NCBI GenBank assembly: GCA_936440205.1
Contig: OW387142.1
Location: 20,488,736-20,552,735 of the forward strand
Direction of reading: 5' to 3'
Length of the DNA: 64,000 nucleotides
DNA from: Lepidonotus clava
Lineage: Eukaryota; Annelida; Polychaeta; Phyllodocida; Polynoidae
The notes under the pieces are model-generated. The model was given only the letters and a program-made list of their open reading frames with translations. It made no database searches and was not told the DNA's origin. Shown in pieces: positions 55,160 to 64,000 of this stretch (positions are counted from its first letter, which is position 1; the number at the start of each line of letters is the position of its first letter). The position numbers and the translations under genes were made by a program.

Positions 55160-57141
55160 TTGACAATTTTAATTGATGTGGCTTCATTGCAATATTTATC
55201 AGACATGTTGGACAACATTTGCCCTTGTTCTTTATATATAATACTTCATTATATCTATTAGAAGTATATTGCAATATAACTAAAGAGTGTTGACTAAAAG
55301 AAAATTCATGAGTCTGAAGTTTTGTATTTTTTCACATATCCAAATGCAGGATTAGTGAATTTCGAACATTATTTTCATAGAACTTTTTTTGTCAGCTTTG
55401 CAGATTTTCAATTTCAAGAAGATGTGTGAACGCTTAAAGGAGACGCGCAAAGCTGTTTTTTGACTCAAAATACGTCCATTCTGTACATTTTTATTCATTT
55501 AGGACTAAAGGAAGTCTTCTTTCACTTCTGATTATTCAAATAAACTGAGCCAAGGAGCCTAATAAATCTCCATGCCACCTGAAAACTATAATTCATGGAT
55601 GTCTGTAACTTTCAGAATCATTAGTTAGTTATTTGAACAATCCCTTTGGAAGGTTTAGTTTTAGTCATATGATTTTTCAAAGTTGACTCATTGTCACTCA
55701 CTGAGTAGGCACAATGCCTCCTCTGACATCATAGGCTATGTCCAGGCATTAAAATACACATTAACCATTTACTATACAAGGATATCTGAATTTTGAAACA
55801 TTCCTTTTCACGTGAGCTTTAAGAAAATGCATGGCCTTTTTCTTGCATATCTTAGGCTTGTGAAGACTAATGCGATTTCCACAAATATTCATGAAAGTTT
55901 TTTGGTCCCCCTAGGAGAATGTCTTGATCACGAAACATGCTTGAAGGAACAATCTCAGGTACAAGCAAGTCCGAAACGGATGTGAAAACTTGGGTTTTCA
56001 GAACGTTTAATTTCTCTATTGATTTTGTTTGAAAACATTCTTATAGTTTGAAACTGTATTCGTGGAATCACACATTAAAAGGGGAAATGTTGAGTCATTC
56101 AACTAATATTCTGGTAAAGGAGGTACCCATTGAGCGATTCCACTGATATTCTGGTTGTTTTAGCAACCATAACTAGTCGAAAAGGATCAGGGATGGTGAC
56201 CCCAAAAAAATTCACGAATCTAATATCCATGATTCCATAATTTGGATTCGTGAGAAAACACTAAATTTTAGATTTGTGAAATTCTTTTGGGGTTAAAAAC
56301 TCTCTAATTAGATTGCAATTTGTTTGTAATAGATATAATGAAGTATCTTATATAAATATTTATACTTTATACATGTTTTAATATGGACATTTTCATTCAC
56401 GAATCTGTCATGCATCTTTTTTACACTTTCATGCATCTTTTTTTGGATGCGTGAATGTTTTCTGGGGCAGTTTCTGGGGCAAATTTAGATTTGCCCAAAA
56501 TTCTAATTAAAATAATTAGGATCGTCTCAGAAGGAGACACAAAATAGAATTTAAGGAGAAAGTAGTGCAAACCCTTCATAAAAACTTTAACAGTTACAAA
56601 TGTTGTCGGGACTTGTCGGTCCATAATTGATTTGGCAAAGTAGGCCTCAGACATGGATTTAGATGAAAAGTGATAGTTTCCTTGTATTATAGACTTATAA
56701 ATTAATAGGAAAATAATGAAACATAATTTATTGGTTTATTTTTCAAAATTGAGTGATTTTTTTTCAGTTTATAATTATGCACATACATTCAGAGTAACCA
56801 CAACTATAATGCATATAGTATGTAAGAATACAAATAAGTGAAAATAATAAATGTCCATTGGAAAGAATAAATCATGATGGAATTATATGAATTCCAAGTA
56901 CAAAAACGTTATATATGAATGGTATCTGAAATGCATATGAAAAATATGTTTATGAAAGAGCAAAAACATGTTTATGTTACAGAACAGTATCATATCGTAT
57001 GGAATCAGTATAGAATGTTTTAATCGGTATGAATGGCATATGTCATAATATGATTTAAATTGTATCCAAAGGTAATAATCTATTATTTAAGAATGCCTGC
57101 CAAAGTATTATTAGCCTTTAGATTTTTTCTGTGCTTAGGAC
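55160..57141. other. Unannotated AT-rich stretch with one foldback relic
   Basis: 56340-56480 repeats the arm pattern of the preceding inverted repeat (ATAATGAAGTATC ... CATGCATCTTTTTTTGGATG ... GGGGCAGTTTCTGG). ATTCACGAATC-type words recur at 54970, 56210 and 56395. No gene recognised. Confidence 0.45.
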
Positions 57142-57655
57142 ATGTGGATTCCCTGTGGGGGCCACTTTTTGGTTCAGGTTTCTCAAAGGTGTGAAAGCTG
57201 GTGTGAAAACTGGCGGCAGTTTTACCCAAGCCTGGGCTTGTTTGACACCTCTGGCTCAGGCTGGGCTGGTCAGGCATAAAAAGGCAGAGCTCCAGTCAAC
57301 AGGTATCCATTCACTGCTGGGACCTAGAGCAGGCAACACCGGGAGAAATACAGAAGTAGAGAGCTGAGATCTATGCCCTGACCCTGGCTTTTATGGTTCC
57401 CATCCTGCTGCTCTACCTCTTTCCTGAATTTAGATTGCTGTTAGGTGAGACTATTCTTATTGCCTGGAAAGGACTTATTGTACCTGTATTTAGTACAGCC
57501 ACCTTTGTGTATTAGTGGCAAATTATTGGTATGACCATTATTTAATTGATAGTTTATTGAGAGTTGTTATTTTGTATTTGTATGACATTACCTCTTCTGG
57601 GAGTCAGCCTTTATTAATAAACTATTGATTATCCCTGTATCAGCTCTCCATGTCA
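57142..57655 (+). mobile_element. LTR-like promoter/polyadenylation segment
   Basis: A TATA-like CATAAAAAGGC (57275) is followed at about 30 bp by a plausible start, and AATAAA-like signals (57617) precede CTGTATCAGCTCTCC. This layout, with TG near the left and CA near the right, is what a lone LTR shows. There is no paired copy or clear target duplication, so it may instead be an ordinary promoter. Fossil if an LTR. Confidence 0.25.
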
Positions 57656-58263
57656 TCTTTGATTTAATAGACACTCTCCTGCCAAGGGAATAGTACAGTT
57701 AAGGATAGAGCACTGTGATCAACGGCCGTTTCGCGGTGCTCACATCAATGCATGATATTTGTGTCCCAGAAAATAGTATTAGCATGTACAATATATCATA
57801 AAATGGCCCTATATTACACGTACATAGTGGTACAATTCATCTTTGAATGTCTTTCATTTGATATATTACTTGTTTCAATCCAAACTTTATTACCACAGAT
57901 ATTACAGCTTTCCTAAATCGGCCCCTCATCACAGTGCTCTATCCTTAAAAGATGATTATAACATAAATGTATCACATTAAAGCACATTTTATTGAAAGAC
58001 ATCATAGTGATGTTTGCAATCAAATGGATCCTAAAATAAAATAAAGAAAGAAAATGTGTGACGTTCCTCGGTAGTTCAGGGTTTCCGATTTCTATGACAA
58101 AGGGACGTGGGGGTTATTTTGGTCTTGAGCCAAACGAAGAGTTCGAGCAAGAAACCCAGGTGTAAGATCAAGAGTCGCATAAACTGACTTTGGACTGACG
58201 GTGTGCGATTTTGAAATTGTTCAACTGTTGGCCCATTTCGTCGTGCCATGTATTATCATCATT
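57656..58263. other. Unannotated stretch
   Basis: No recognised gene. GGATAGAGCACTGTGATCA (57704) and its inverse TCACAGTGCTCTATCC (57929) form a 16-bp inverted pair 230 bp apart, possibly the ends of a small MITE (57700-57946, with TTAA on both sides). Confidence 0.45.
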
Positions 58264-58265
58264 AA

Positions 58266-58450
58266 GGCCTAGCCACACTACCCAACTTAACTCATCTCGA
58301 CAGTCGAGTTGAATTGAGTTGGGCTCAGTCCTTGAGTGTGGCATAGGTTTACGACTGGTTGTATGACGATTCCATTTAGTAGTACATCTTGAGAAGATGA
58401 AGATGTACGACTGGATTGTCGGGACGGGACTGTCCTAAGCCCTATGATGA
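58266..58450. mobile_element. MITE, AGCCCCGGCCACAC family, truncated copy
   Basis: Left end GGCCTAGCCACACTACCCAAC after ATTAA, then GACAGTCGAGTTGAATTGAG, GAGTGTGGCATAGGTTTACG and CGACTGG...GTACATCTTGAG, in the same order as 63621-63800. The right inverted end is missing. Confidence 0.7.
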
Positions 58451-58524
58451 TGGTTATCACAAGTATTTTGATGGTATGTGTAAACGCCCCTTGACCTAAG
58501 TAATGACCCGCAGCAGGGGTGATG

Positions 58525-58660
58525 AATACAAGTGAAGTCGGCCCCATAGTTAAGTTGCGCCTGGGTGAAGTCGGCCCAATGGTGAAGTCGGCCGTATATA
58601 GAAGTCGGCCCCATGGTGAAGTCGGCCCCATGGTGAAGTCAGCCCAATGGTCCAGTCAGA
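58525..58660. repeat. GTGAAGTCGGCCCCATG tandem cluster
   Basis: About seven irregular units of GTGAAGTCGGCCCNATG with ~17-20 bp spacing. Inverted relatives (GGCCGACTTCAC, GGGCCGACTTAAC, CACCATGGCGCGAG-type) occur at 59387-59510, so the pair brackets the MITE at 58747-59337. Confidence 0.7.
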
Positions 58661-58746
58661 TAGGGATGTTGGCCCCTATAGCAGGATCCCTTGGCCGAAT
58701 TATCTTACCAAAGAAATTCAAGAAATGTCCCGCTTTTTGCCGTTTA

Positions 58747-59337
58747 AAGCCCGGTTTACACAGGCCGTCAACGGGTCCTTGCGAAAATGTCCTTACGTTA
58801 AAGGGTTATTGTAAGGCAAAGAATGTATTATTTAGGTCATTATCGTAGGTTATCGGTAATACTTATCTTAAGATGTGTGTTCTGAAAGTGTTTACACAGT
58901 CCGACAATATCCTTAAGATGATAAATCCATGATAATTTAGAGAAGGCTTACGACGAAGAAAGTATCTAATTGATTTGTATGAGAATATGCTCTTTGACAT
59001 ACGGCAGGGGGGTTTACACAGGCCGACAGCTGGCCTTGAGACAAGAAATTTCATTATCGTAAGCCAAATTCCACTGTCGTAAGCCTTTTGACCCAAGGAT
59101 TTTCACAAAAATTTCAAACACGTCTGAAATTTTCATTATCCTAAGGAATTGATTCAGATAAATCATCGTAAGGGTTAGGACAGCCTTAGGACAATGATTT
59201 TCTGGGTTTACACAGGCCGATAACATCGTCGGGACTGTCGTAAGGCTTACGTCAGTCATCGGGACTGTCGTAAGGCTTAAGATAATGACTGTCGGGGGCC
59301 TATCATAAGGATTTTGACGGCCTGTGTAAACCCCCCT
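58747..59337. mobile_element. MITE, GTTTACACAGGCC family, full copy, TSD TTA
   Basis: The left end AAGCCCGGTTTACACAGG and right end reversed AGGGGGGTTTACACAGG. TTA at 58744-58746 and 59338-59340. 591 bp. An internal GGGGGGTTTACACAGGCCGAC at 59009 forms a second, almost perfect inverted pair with the right end. This inner half alone (59009-59337) could act as a shorter element. Confidence 0.85.
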
Positions 59338-59386
59338 TTAGACACACTCCTCTACATGTAAATGTTCTAAAGATGTATGTAACTCA

Positions 59387-59510
59387 GGGGCCGACTTCAC
59401 TCAGGGACCTAGTTCACCATGACGCGAGATGTCCATGGGACCGAGTTAACTGTTGGGCCGACTTAACCAGGGGGCCGAGTTCACCGTGGCGCGAGTTCTC
59501 CATGAATTCA
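59387..59510. repeat. GGCCGACTTCAC cluster, inverse of 58525-58660
   Basis: Repeated GGGCCGACTTNAC and CCGAGTTCACCNTGGCGCGAG words, in the orientation opposite to the left cluster. Confidence 0.6.
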
Positions 59511-60356
59511 CCTGTTACCGGGGTGACAACCCGTTGCATTGTTGCACGGATTCCGACAAAGGTATTGGGGTCTAGAGCAGACGTTGGCCAAGGGCGGATC
59601 CAGGGAATGTGAAAAGAGATAGTGGGGAGCCGAGAATTTCACATAAAAAAAGAATCAATATTTGGCCAAACATGGGCGGGGCCTAAATCCGCTAGTGTTA
59701 GCCCATTTCATTTCCTTTTCACTTTGGCCACTAATTTGATAATTTCAATTACAGACAGATGAGGATCTGTTTTATTGACCGGACCAAATGGAGCTTTCAA
59801 AAGATGGGACGGCGGAGGGGCATATTATTAATATGTTCAGTGATATCCAACCTATCGCTTTTTTCCAAGTTCTTAATCCAGCACCACTAACCACCCATAC
59901 TGAATACCAGTGATGTTCGTTCGATAAGACGTAAGTCCAGGGCTCATTTCATGAGTCTATACTCCGGGCCGGCCGTACATTACTGTGGCCGGGTGGGGGC
60001 GTGCTAATAGAAAGCGGGGGGGGGGGGGGCTCCTGTTTCCCAAATATTACATTAAAATCGATATTTGCCTCCCCCTCCCGAAAAAAAGAAAAGAAAAGAA
60101 AGGCGGAGGAGGAAGGGGGGGGGGGGGTGGCGCCCGCGCCCGCGCCCCCACCTCTCTATCAGGCACTACACTGGAAGCCCGGGACTGGAAGGCCAACCCT
60201 GCTACTGGGGAGAGGGAGCATACAGTCTGTCTACTAATATCTCCCTTGTTCAAAAGGGTCGCGGTCGAAATCACACGACTCTCGATAATGCTCTCTACTA
60301 TTTATACGAATTGGAGGCACATTGAATGTGAAGACATTTTTGTTGTACAATTATAG
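59511..60356. other. Unannotated stretch with homopurine runs
   Basis: GGGCGGATCCAGGGAATG at 59593 is a lone end of the CAGGGGCGGATCC family. Runs of G (60018-60031, 60116-60127) and an AAAGAAAAGAAAGG purine tract explain the overlapping Pro/Arg/Gly-rich frames at 59985-60356. No gene. Confidence 0.45.
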
Positions 60357-60716
60357 CAGGGGCGGATCCAGAGCCAGTTGTAGAGGGGGCATACTCTGAC
60401 CCCCCCCCCCCCCCCCTTATAAAAATGAAATATAAAAACACCATGCATATTGACACCGATCCTCCATTTTTAAGATGGGGGCCTTCCATTAAGTATGTAC
60501 GCACCAAGGGGGGTGGGGGGGTCTGAGATCTTAGGAATTTTGCGTACATTCCTATACAAATCCAATGCGTATTTTAGCATAAAGGGGGATGGGGGGGTCT
60601 ATAATTTGTGAATTTATGCGTACGTACTAAATGGAAGGCCCCATGCCAAAATGTTGTCCTCCAGGTCTATGGGGGGGGGGATTGTCCTATTCCCCCCCCC
60701 CCCGGATCTGTGACTG
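60357..60716. mobile_element. MITE with CAGGGGCGGATCC ends, TSD TATAG
   Basis: The left tip CAGGGGCGGATCCAGAG and right tip reversed CAGTCACAGATCCGGGGG. TATAG on both sides (60352-60356 and 60717-60721). C-runs near the left (60401-60416) and the right (60692-60703) extend the end structure. It contains a second MITE at 60478-60642. Non-coding. Confidence 0.7.
60478..60642. mobile_element. MITE with GGGGCCTTCCATTNAGTA ends, TSD ATG
   Basis: Arms GGGGCCTTCCATTAAGTATG and (reversed) GGGGCCTTCCATTTAGTACG continue to GTACGCA on each side. 165 bp. ATG flanks both ends (60475-60477, 60643-60645). Similar GGGCCTTCCATAAATTACGT-type ends are widespread in animal MITEs. Nested in the CAGGGGCGGATCC element. 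Confidence 0.82.
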
Positions 60717-60721
60717 TATAG

Positions 60722-60845
60722 TATACGTATGTATTAGGTACAAGTGTTTCAGTCTATTACCTTTCGAATAAGAAAGTCCCCCAGCATAATATTACTTCAG
60801 ATAAGTTTGACTTCCGTTCAAACTTCATCGATATTTTCCCCGTGA
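60722..60845. other. Short flank, nothing recognised
   Basis: No feature seen. Confidence 0.4.
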
Positions 60846-62240
60846 CGAGTGTCATAGGTCAGCATGACGGCTGTCATCGGCCTGGGGGCGGTGAGATGTG
60901 GGTGAGCTAATGGTAATAGGTCGGCTGTGTCTGCGTGTAACATATACCCCCCCCCCCCCCCCCCCCCCCACACACACACACCTTAAAGCTTTGTTTTTAA
61001 ATCGCGAAACCGTCCCCGGTCACCTTTGGGAGCGCACCCTTCTGTTGGCTGATGTGTTATCAGCGGCCGATAGGGTGGGGGTAGGCGCTAACCAATGGGG
61101 TGCCGCCTCGCCCGTGGCCCTTATCAGCTAGGGGACTTTGGCCGGCGGCGGGGACGTACGTGGTGTGTGTTGTGCCCTGAGCCCCACATCATCATATCAG
61201 CGGCATACAGCGTGCGGCGGGGACGGCTGAGTGACAGATACTAACAGCACGGACAGAAGGACAGAGAAACAACTAGAGAAGACAGACAGAGGGTCACAGG
61301 TCGACAGACGTAGGACACCAGACTGAGAGGGGTGGTACGCATAACACCACGCCTCACCAACCATCGCCGTGCACACGCGCAAACAGAAAGTCAAGTATAC
61401 GTATCTACCACCTAATATACCCGAACCATAAAGGTTAAAGACTTTATTGAGCTCTGTCGTAGTCCATCACACACAGAGAGCTGCGACGACCCACTACTAC
61501 CGGCGGCGTGACGACCCCCGCACACCTGGATCCCACTCGACACAGGTACGTCTCCCACCTGGCGCACCCGGGGCTTGACACACACCCACACCCCCAATCA
61601 ATGAGGGCCGGGCTTATACCCATTATCTGGGCAACTAAAATAATGGAGTGCAATAGGCATACTTGTAGGTTAAAGTAGACAGTTCAAATTTCTGGGATCA
61701 CCACACTGCGCTTGAACCATTGGATGCTCTGATTGAAGACCAAACTGTATAGAGAGGGACCATATTCCATCTCCAGTGACCCATGTCATTCTCTCTTTAT
61801 TTCATTTTTCTCTTCCGAATAAAATCTGTGAAACATATTTGATTTCAAACCCTAGTCAAATCCCATTATTTCTATTGTACAATGTTTACAGCTAGCACGT
61901 ACGCTTTTTCCCTTTCCACTCTTTAAATATATTCGGGGCCGAGACGCAGGATGCGGCCGTGAATTCCTGTTTTTGTTGGGCCTGGCAATGGCCGCTCCAA
62001 CCCCCGGTGTGTGGGGTGGGTCGGGGAGGGGGCTTCGGTGTCCGGACTAGCCGGCTGGATCCTCGTATGTACCCACAACGTCCGTACATGTTGTGTCTAT
62101 GTCCCCTTTGTCTCCAGCTCTGCCCTACCGGGTCTAACGTTACCGCCGGGGTAAGGTTGAGTACCGGATCCTCATGACGTTATATTCCCATTGGTTTCTG
62201 TTACCGCCGCCTATAATATCGGGGTCGTGGGCCACTAGGA
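60846..62240. promoter_or_regulatory. GC-rich, CpG-bearing stretch, possible host regulatory DNA
   Basis: Clearly higher G+C and CpG than the rest of the window (for example GGCCGGCGGCGGGGACGTACG near 61140 and GGGGCTTGACACACACCC near 61570), without transposon ends. A C-run of about 24 followed by (CA)5 lies at 60947-60980. Several frames stay open because of composition but none shows a domain. A CpG-rich promoter or first exon of a gene outside the window is possible; this is inference. Confidence 0.35.
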
Positions 62241-63617
62241 TATCGAAGCTTAGACATTACAACCTGGTTGTTTAAACTTTGGTCCATATAGCGGTAGCAT
62301 GAGTCATAGTCACAATTCTAACTTCTATATAGGACTAATGAAGTCAGAGTGGTCATAGGACGTGGGGCCTGGTCGAGAGGAGAGTCGGGGGAGGGCAAGC
62401 GGCAAGGGCGGAGTACTGTTAAAGGACCACTCTACAGAAAAACGTCGAAAAGTGGCGTGTTCCTACCAGGTTATCAATGGGCCCATCCCACAAATACTGT
62501 AAGTTAGCAGTTGGATAAAAAAAAGTATACAGCAAACCCTAGTATCTTGTAAAGACTATGGAGGAGGGCGCGCGATTCAAATTACCAGCATGTTTCAATA
62601 GTTCATTGATTGAATACAATTGTGTGTCACACTCCATGATATACATTATCAGAGAGCTTAGTGTGGTCGTTTTTTATGATAAAAAGTGACCTAACATAGT
62701 AAAGAATTTACTGAGATATAGTTACATGAAAACAAAAGTGGAATTTCCGTGACTATTCACTGAACAAAACTAACCATAGCTATCTGACATACGACTTTGA
62801 AATTTGTAAGGGTATTTTCACAGTTCATCGTGTATGTGTATCTCAAAATTCTGTCCTAAAACAATGTTTTAAAATCTACAAAGCGTTGTCCGTCTATGTT
62901 CATAATTATAGTAAAAAATATGACCTAAATCAAAATTTAAAGACACTTTGCCCTCAGCAGCGATATTAGGATCTTATATTAGTTCAGATCAGATCGATAT
63001 CTTGGATAATTACCGAGAAATCAATATTAAAAAATGAGATAGAAAACGTAATATTTAATTCATAATCCCTTTGATTTTGGGGTTATTCTATTTCTACTTA
63101 CATCGTTGGAGAGGAACAAATAATGAGCGCACACCTCCAGAACCCTTCTCCCTTGTCTATCCTTAATGTAACCCGTTAATGTAATAGATCAAGCAAGCCA
63201 GTCCGCCAAAATTCTAAATTTGGAATTAAGGGCAATCAAGGGTAGAACATTACGAGTCAATCTGATTAGTTTTTGCAATGTTTCAAATTGGATATTACAT
63301 ATGTTATTTAGTCTAATGGGACCAGCCAAATATAAGCAAAGGTTTACAAAATAGAAATATACTCATTCCCCTTGCCCCTCTCAGGATGACCCATATAACT
63401 AGTTAAACCTCAACGATCAGGTCTGAAAGAACTTTTGGTTAGATTTGAGGCTCTATTTAGACTGTTGAGTATTGATGAGAGTCAACTAATGAGAGTCAGG
63501 TTTTTCACCAATGCTTTCTTAGACAATGTAGTAAGTTAGGACTCTTTCAGCAGTTTAAAACCGTTTCACACCTCACTTTTTTGGTGCAAATTTAAGACAA
63601 GATGTTCATTTAAGATC
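62241..63617. other. Unannotated AT-rich stretch
   Basis: No gene, RNA or repeat ends recognised. Confidence 0.45.
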
Positions 63618-63620
63618 TAA

Positions 63621-63960
63621 AGCCCCGGCTCCACTACCCGACGATCGAGTTGAGTTGAGTTGAGTTGGGGTCAGTCTCATAGTGGAGCCGGGATTACGAC
63701 TGGGATCGTAGCTATTTGCTACGACTGATCCGTCGGGTCGTACATCTTCAGATGTTGAAGATCTACGACTGAATAGTCGGGTCTTAGGGGGAGGTGCAGT
63801 AGATAAGCATATATAATAGATAGCTTTTATGTCATGACGGTCATGTTGGACCCTATGGCATGGTAGAGTTTCTTTACTGAGACTAGACAATCGTAGGTGC
63901 TGGCGCCATCAAGAACTACGACAGTCGAGTTGAGTTCAGTTTGTCAGTGGAGCCGGGGCT
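63621..63960. mobile_element. MITE, AGCCCCGGCCACAC family, copy 2, TSD TAA
   Basis: The left tip AGCCCCGGCTCCACTA and right tip reversed AGCCCCGGCTCCACTGAC. TAA at 63618-63620 and 63961-63963. 340 bp. An internal hairpin CATCTTCAGATGTTGAAGATC and an internal inverse of the tip (TAGTGGAGCCGGGATTACG at 63680) match the 58266 copy. Non-coding. Confidence 0.88.
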
Positions 63961-63963
63961 TAA

Positions 63964-64000
63964 GGGTGCGTTTCACAACAGGGGAATCGTTAATGCGTTT
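63964..64000. mobile_element. MITE, GCGTTTCACAC family, copy 3, cut by window end
   Basis: GGGTGCGTTTCACAACAGGG and AATGCGTTT match the starts of the copies at 13885 and 1593. It begins exactly at the TAA/TTA junction of the preceding MITE. Confidence 0.75.

Noticed and set aside
59985-60356. Gly/Arg/Pro-rich frames on both strands
   Set aside because: Produced by homopurine and G-run composition; no domain.

Overview
The window looks like repeat-rich, non-coding DNA from an invertebrate animal. It carries metazoan transposon types side by side: a tyrosine-recombinase (DIRS/Ngaro-type) retroelement, two Penelope-like elements with GIY-YIG endonuclease, a Jockey/CR1-group LINE, a Mag-like Ty3/Gypsy element, PIF/Harbinger, and many MITEs with 3-bp TTA/TAA target duplications. 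A marine deuterostome (amphioxus, hemichordate or echinoderm) or a lophotrochozoan would fit; I cannot choose from the sequence alone. I found no convincing host protein gene, rRNA gene or functional tRNA gene. One spliced-looking coding exon of unknown origin lies near 38.5-39.15 kb.

Layout. 0.35-2.3 kb: end-to-end and self-nested MITEs. 3.18-7.96 kb: a complete-ended PIF/Harbinger transposon (TSD TTA) inserted inside a MITE. It carries a MADF-type DNA-binding protein gene on + and only the N-terminal stub of a transposase on -. 8.39-8.56 kb: a separate Harbinger transposase catalytic fragment. 8.96-13.85 kb: an apparently whole, very young Ngaro-type retroelement on the - strand, with split direct repeats A1-ORFs-B1-A2-B2, gag-like, RT/RNase H and tyrosine-recombinase ORFs, and a readable promoter in its A repeat. 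13.9-17 kb: MITEs. 17.5-19.4 kb: a decayed Penelope-like element (-). 19.5-20.5 kb: MITE clusters. 24.1-25.6 kb: a foldback element holding a 0.96-kb composite repeat with two divergent tRNA-like pol III heads. 31.4-33.8 kb: a terminal-inverted-repeat element carrying three other MITEs. 39.6-45.4 kb: a second copy of the composite repeat, split by a 3.9-kb LINE (5-bp TSD), which is itself split by a 992-bp TIR element. 46.7-47.1 kb: a Penelope endonuclease fragment (+). 49.29-53.13 kb: a short LTR element with 140-bp LTRs and a 5-bp TSD that encodes gag/protease but no polymerase, its left LTR split by a truncated LINE. 54.3-55.2 kb: two long inverted repeats. 58.2-64 kb: more MITEs, poly-G/C-rich nested elements, and a GC-rich stretch at about 60.85-62.24 kb that may be host regulatory DNA.

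The relative order of many insertions can be read directly from who interrupts whom. The most striking general signal is that TTA/TAA-targeting MITEs repeatedly insert at or beside the ends of other MITEs, giving chains that share or abut target duplications. The best-preserved single system is the Ngaro-type element.
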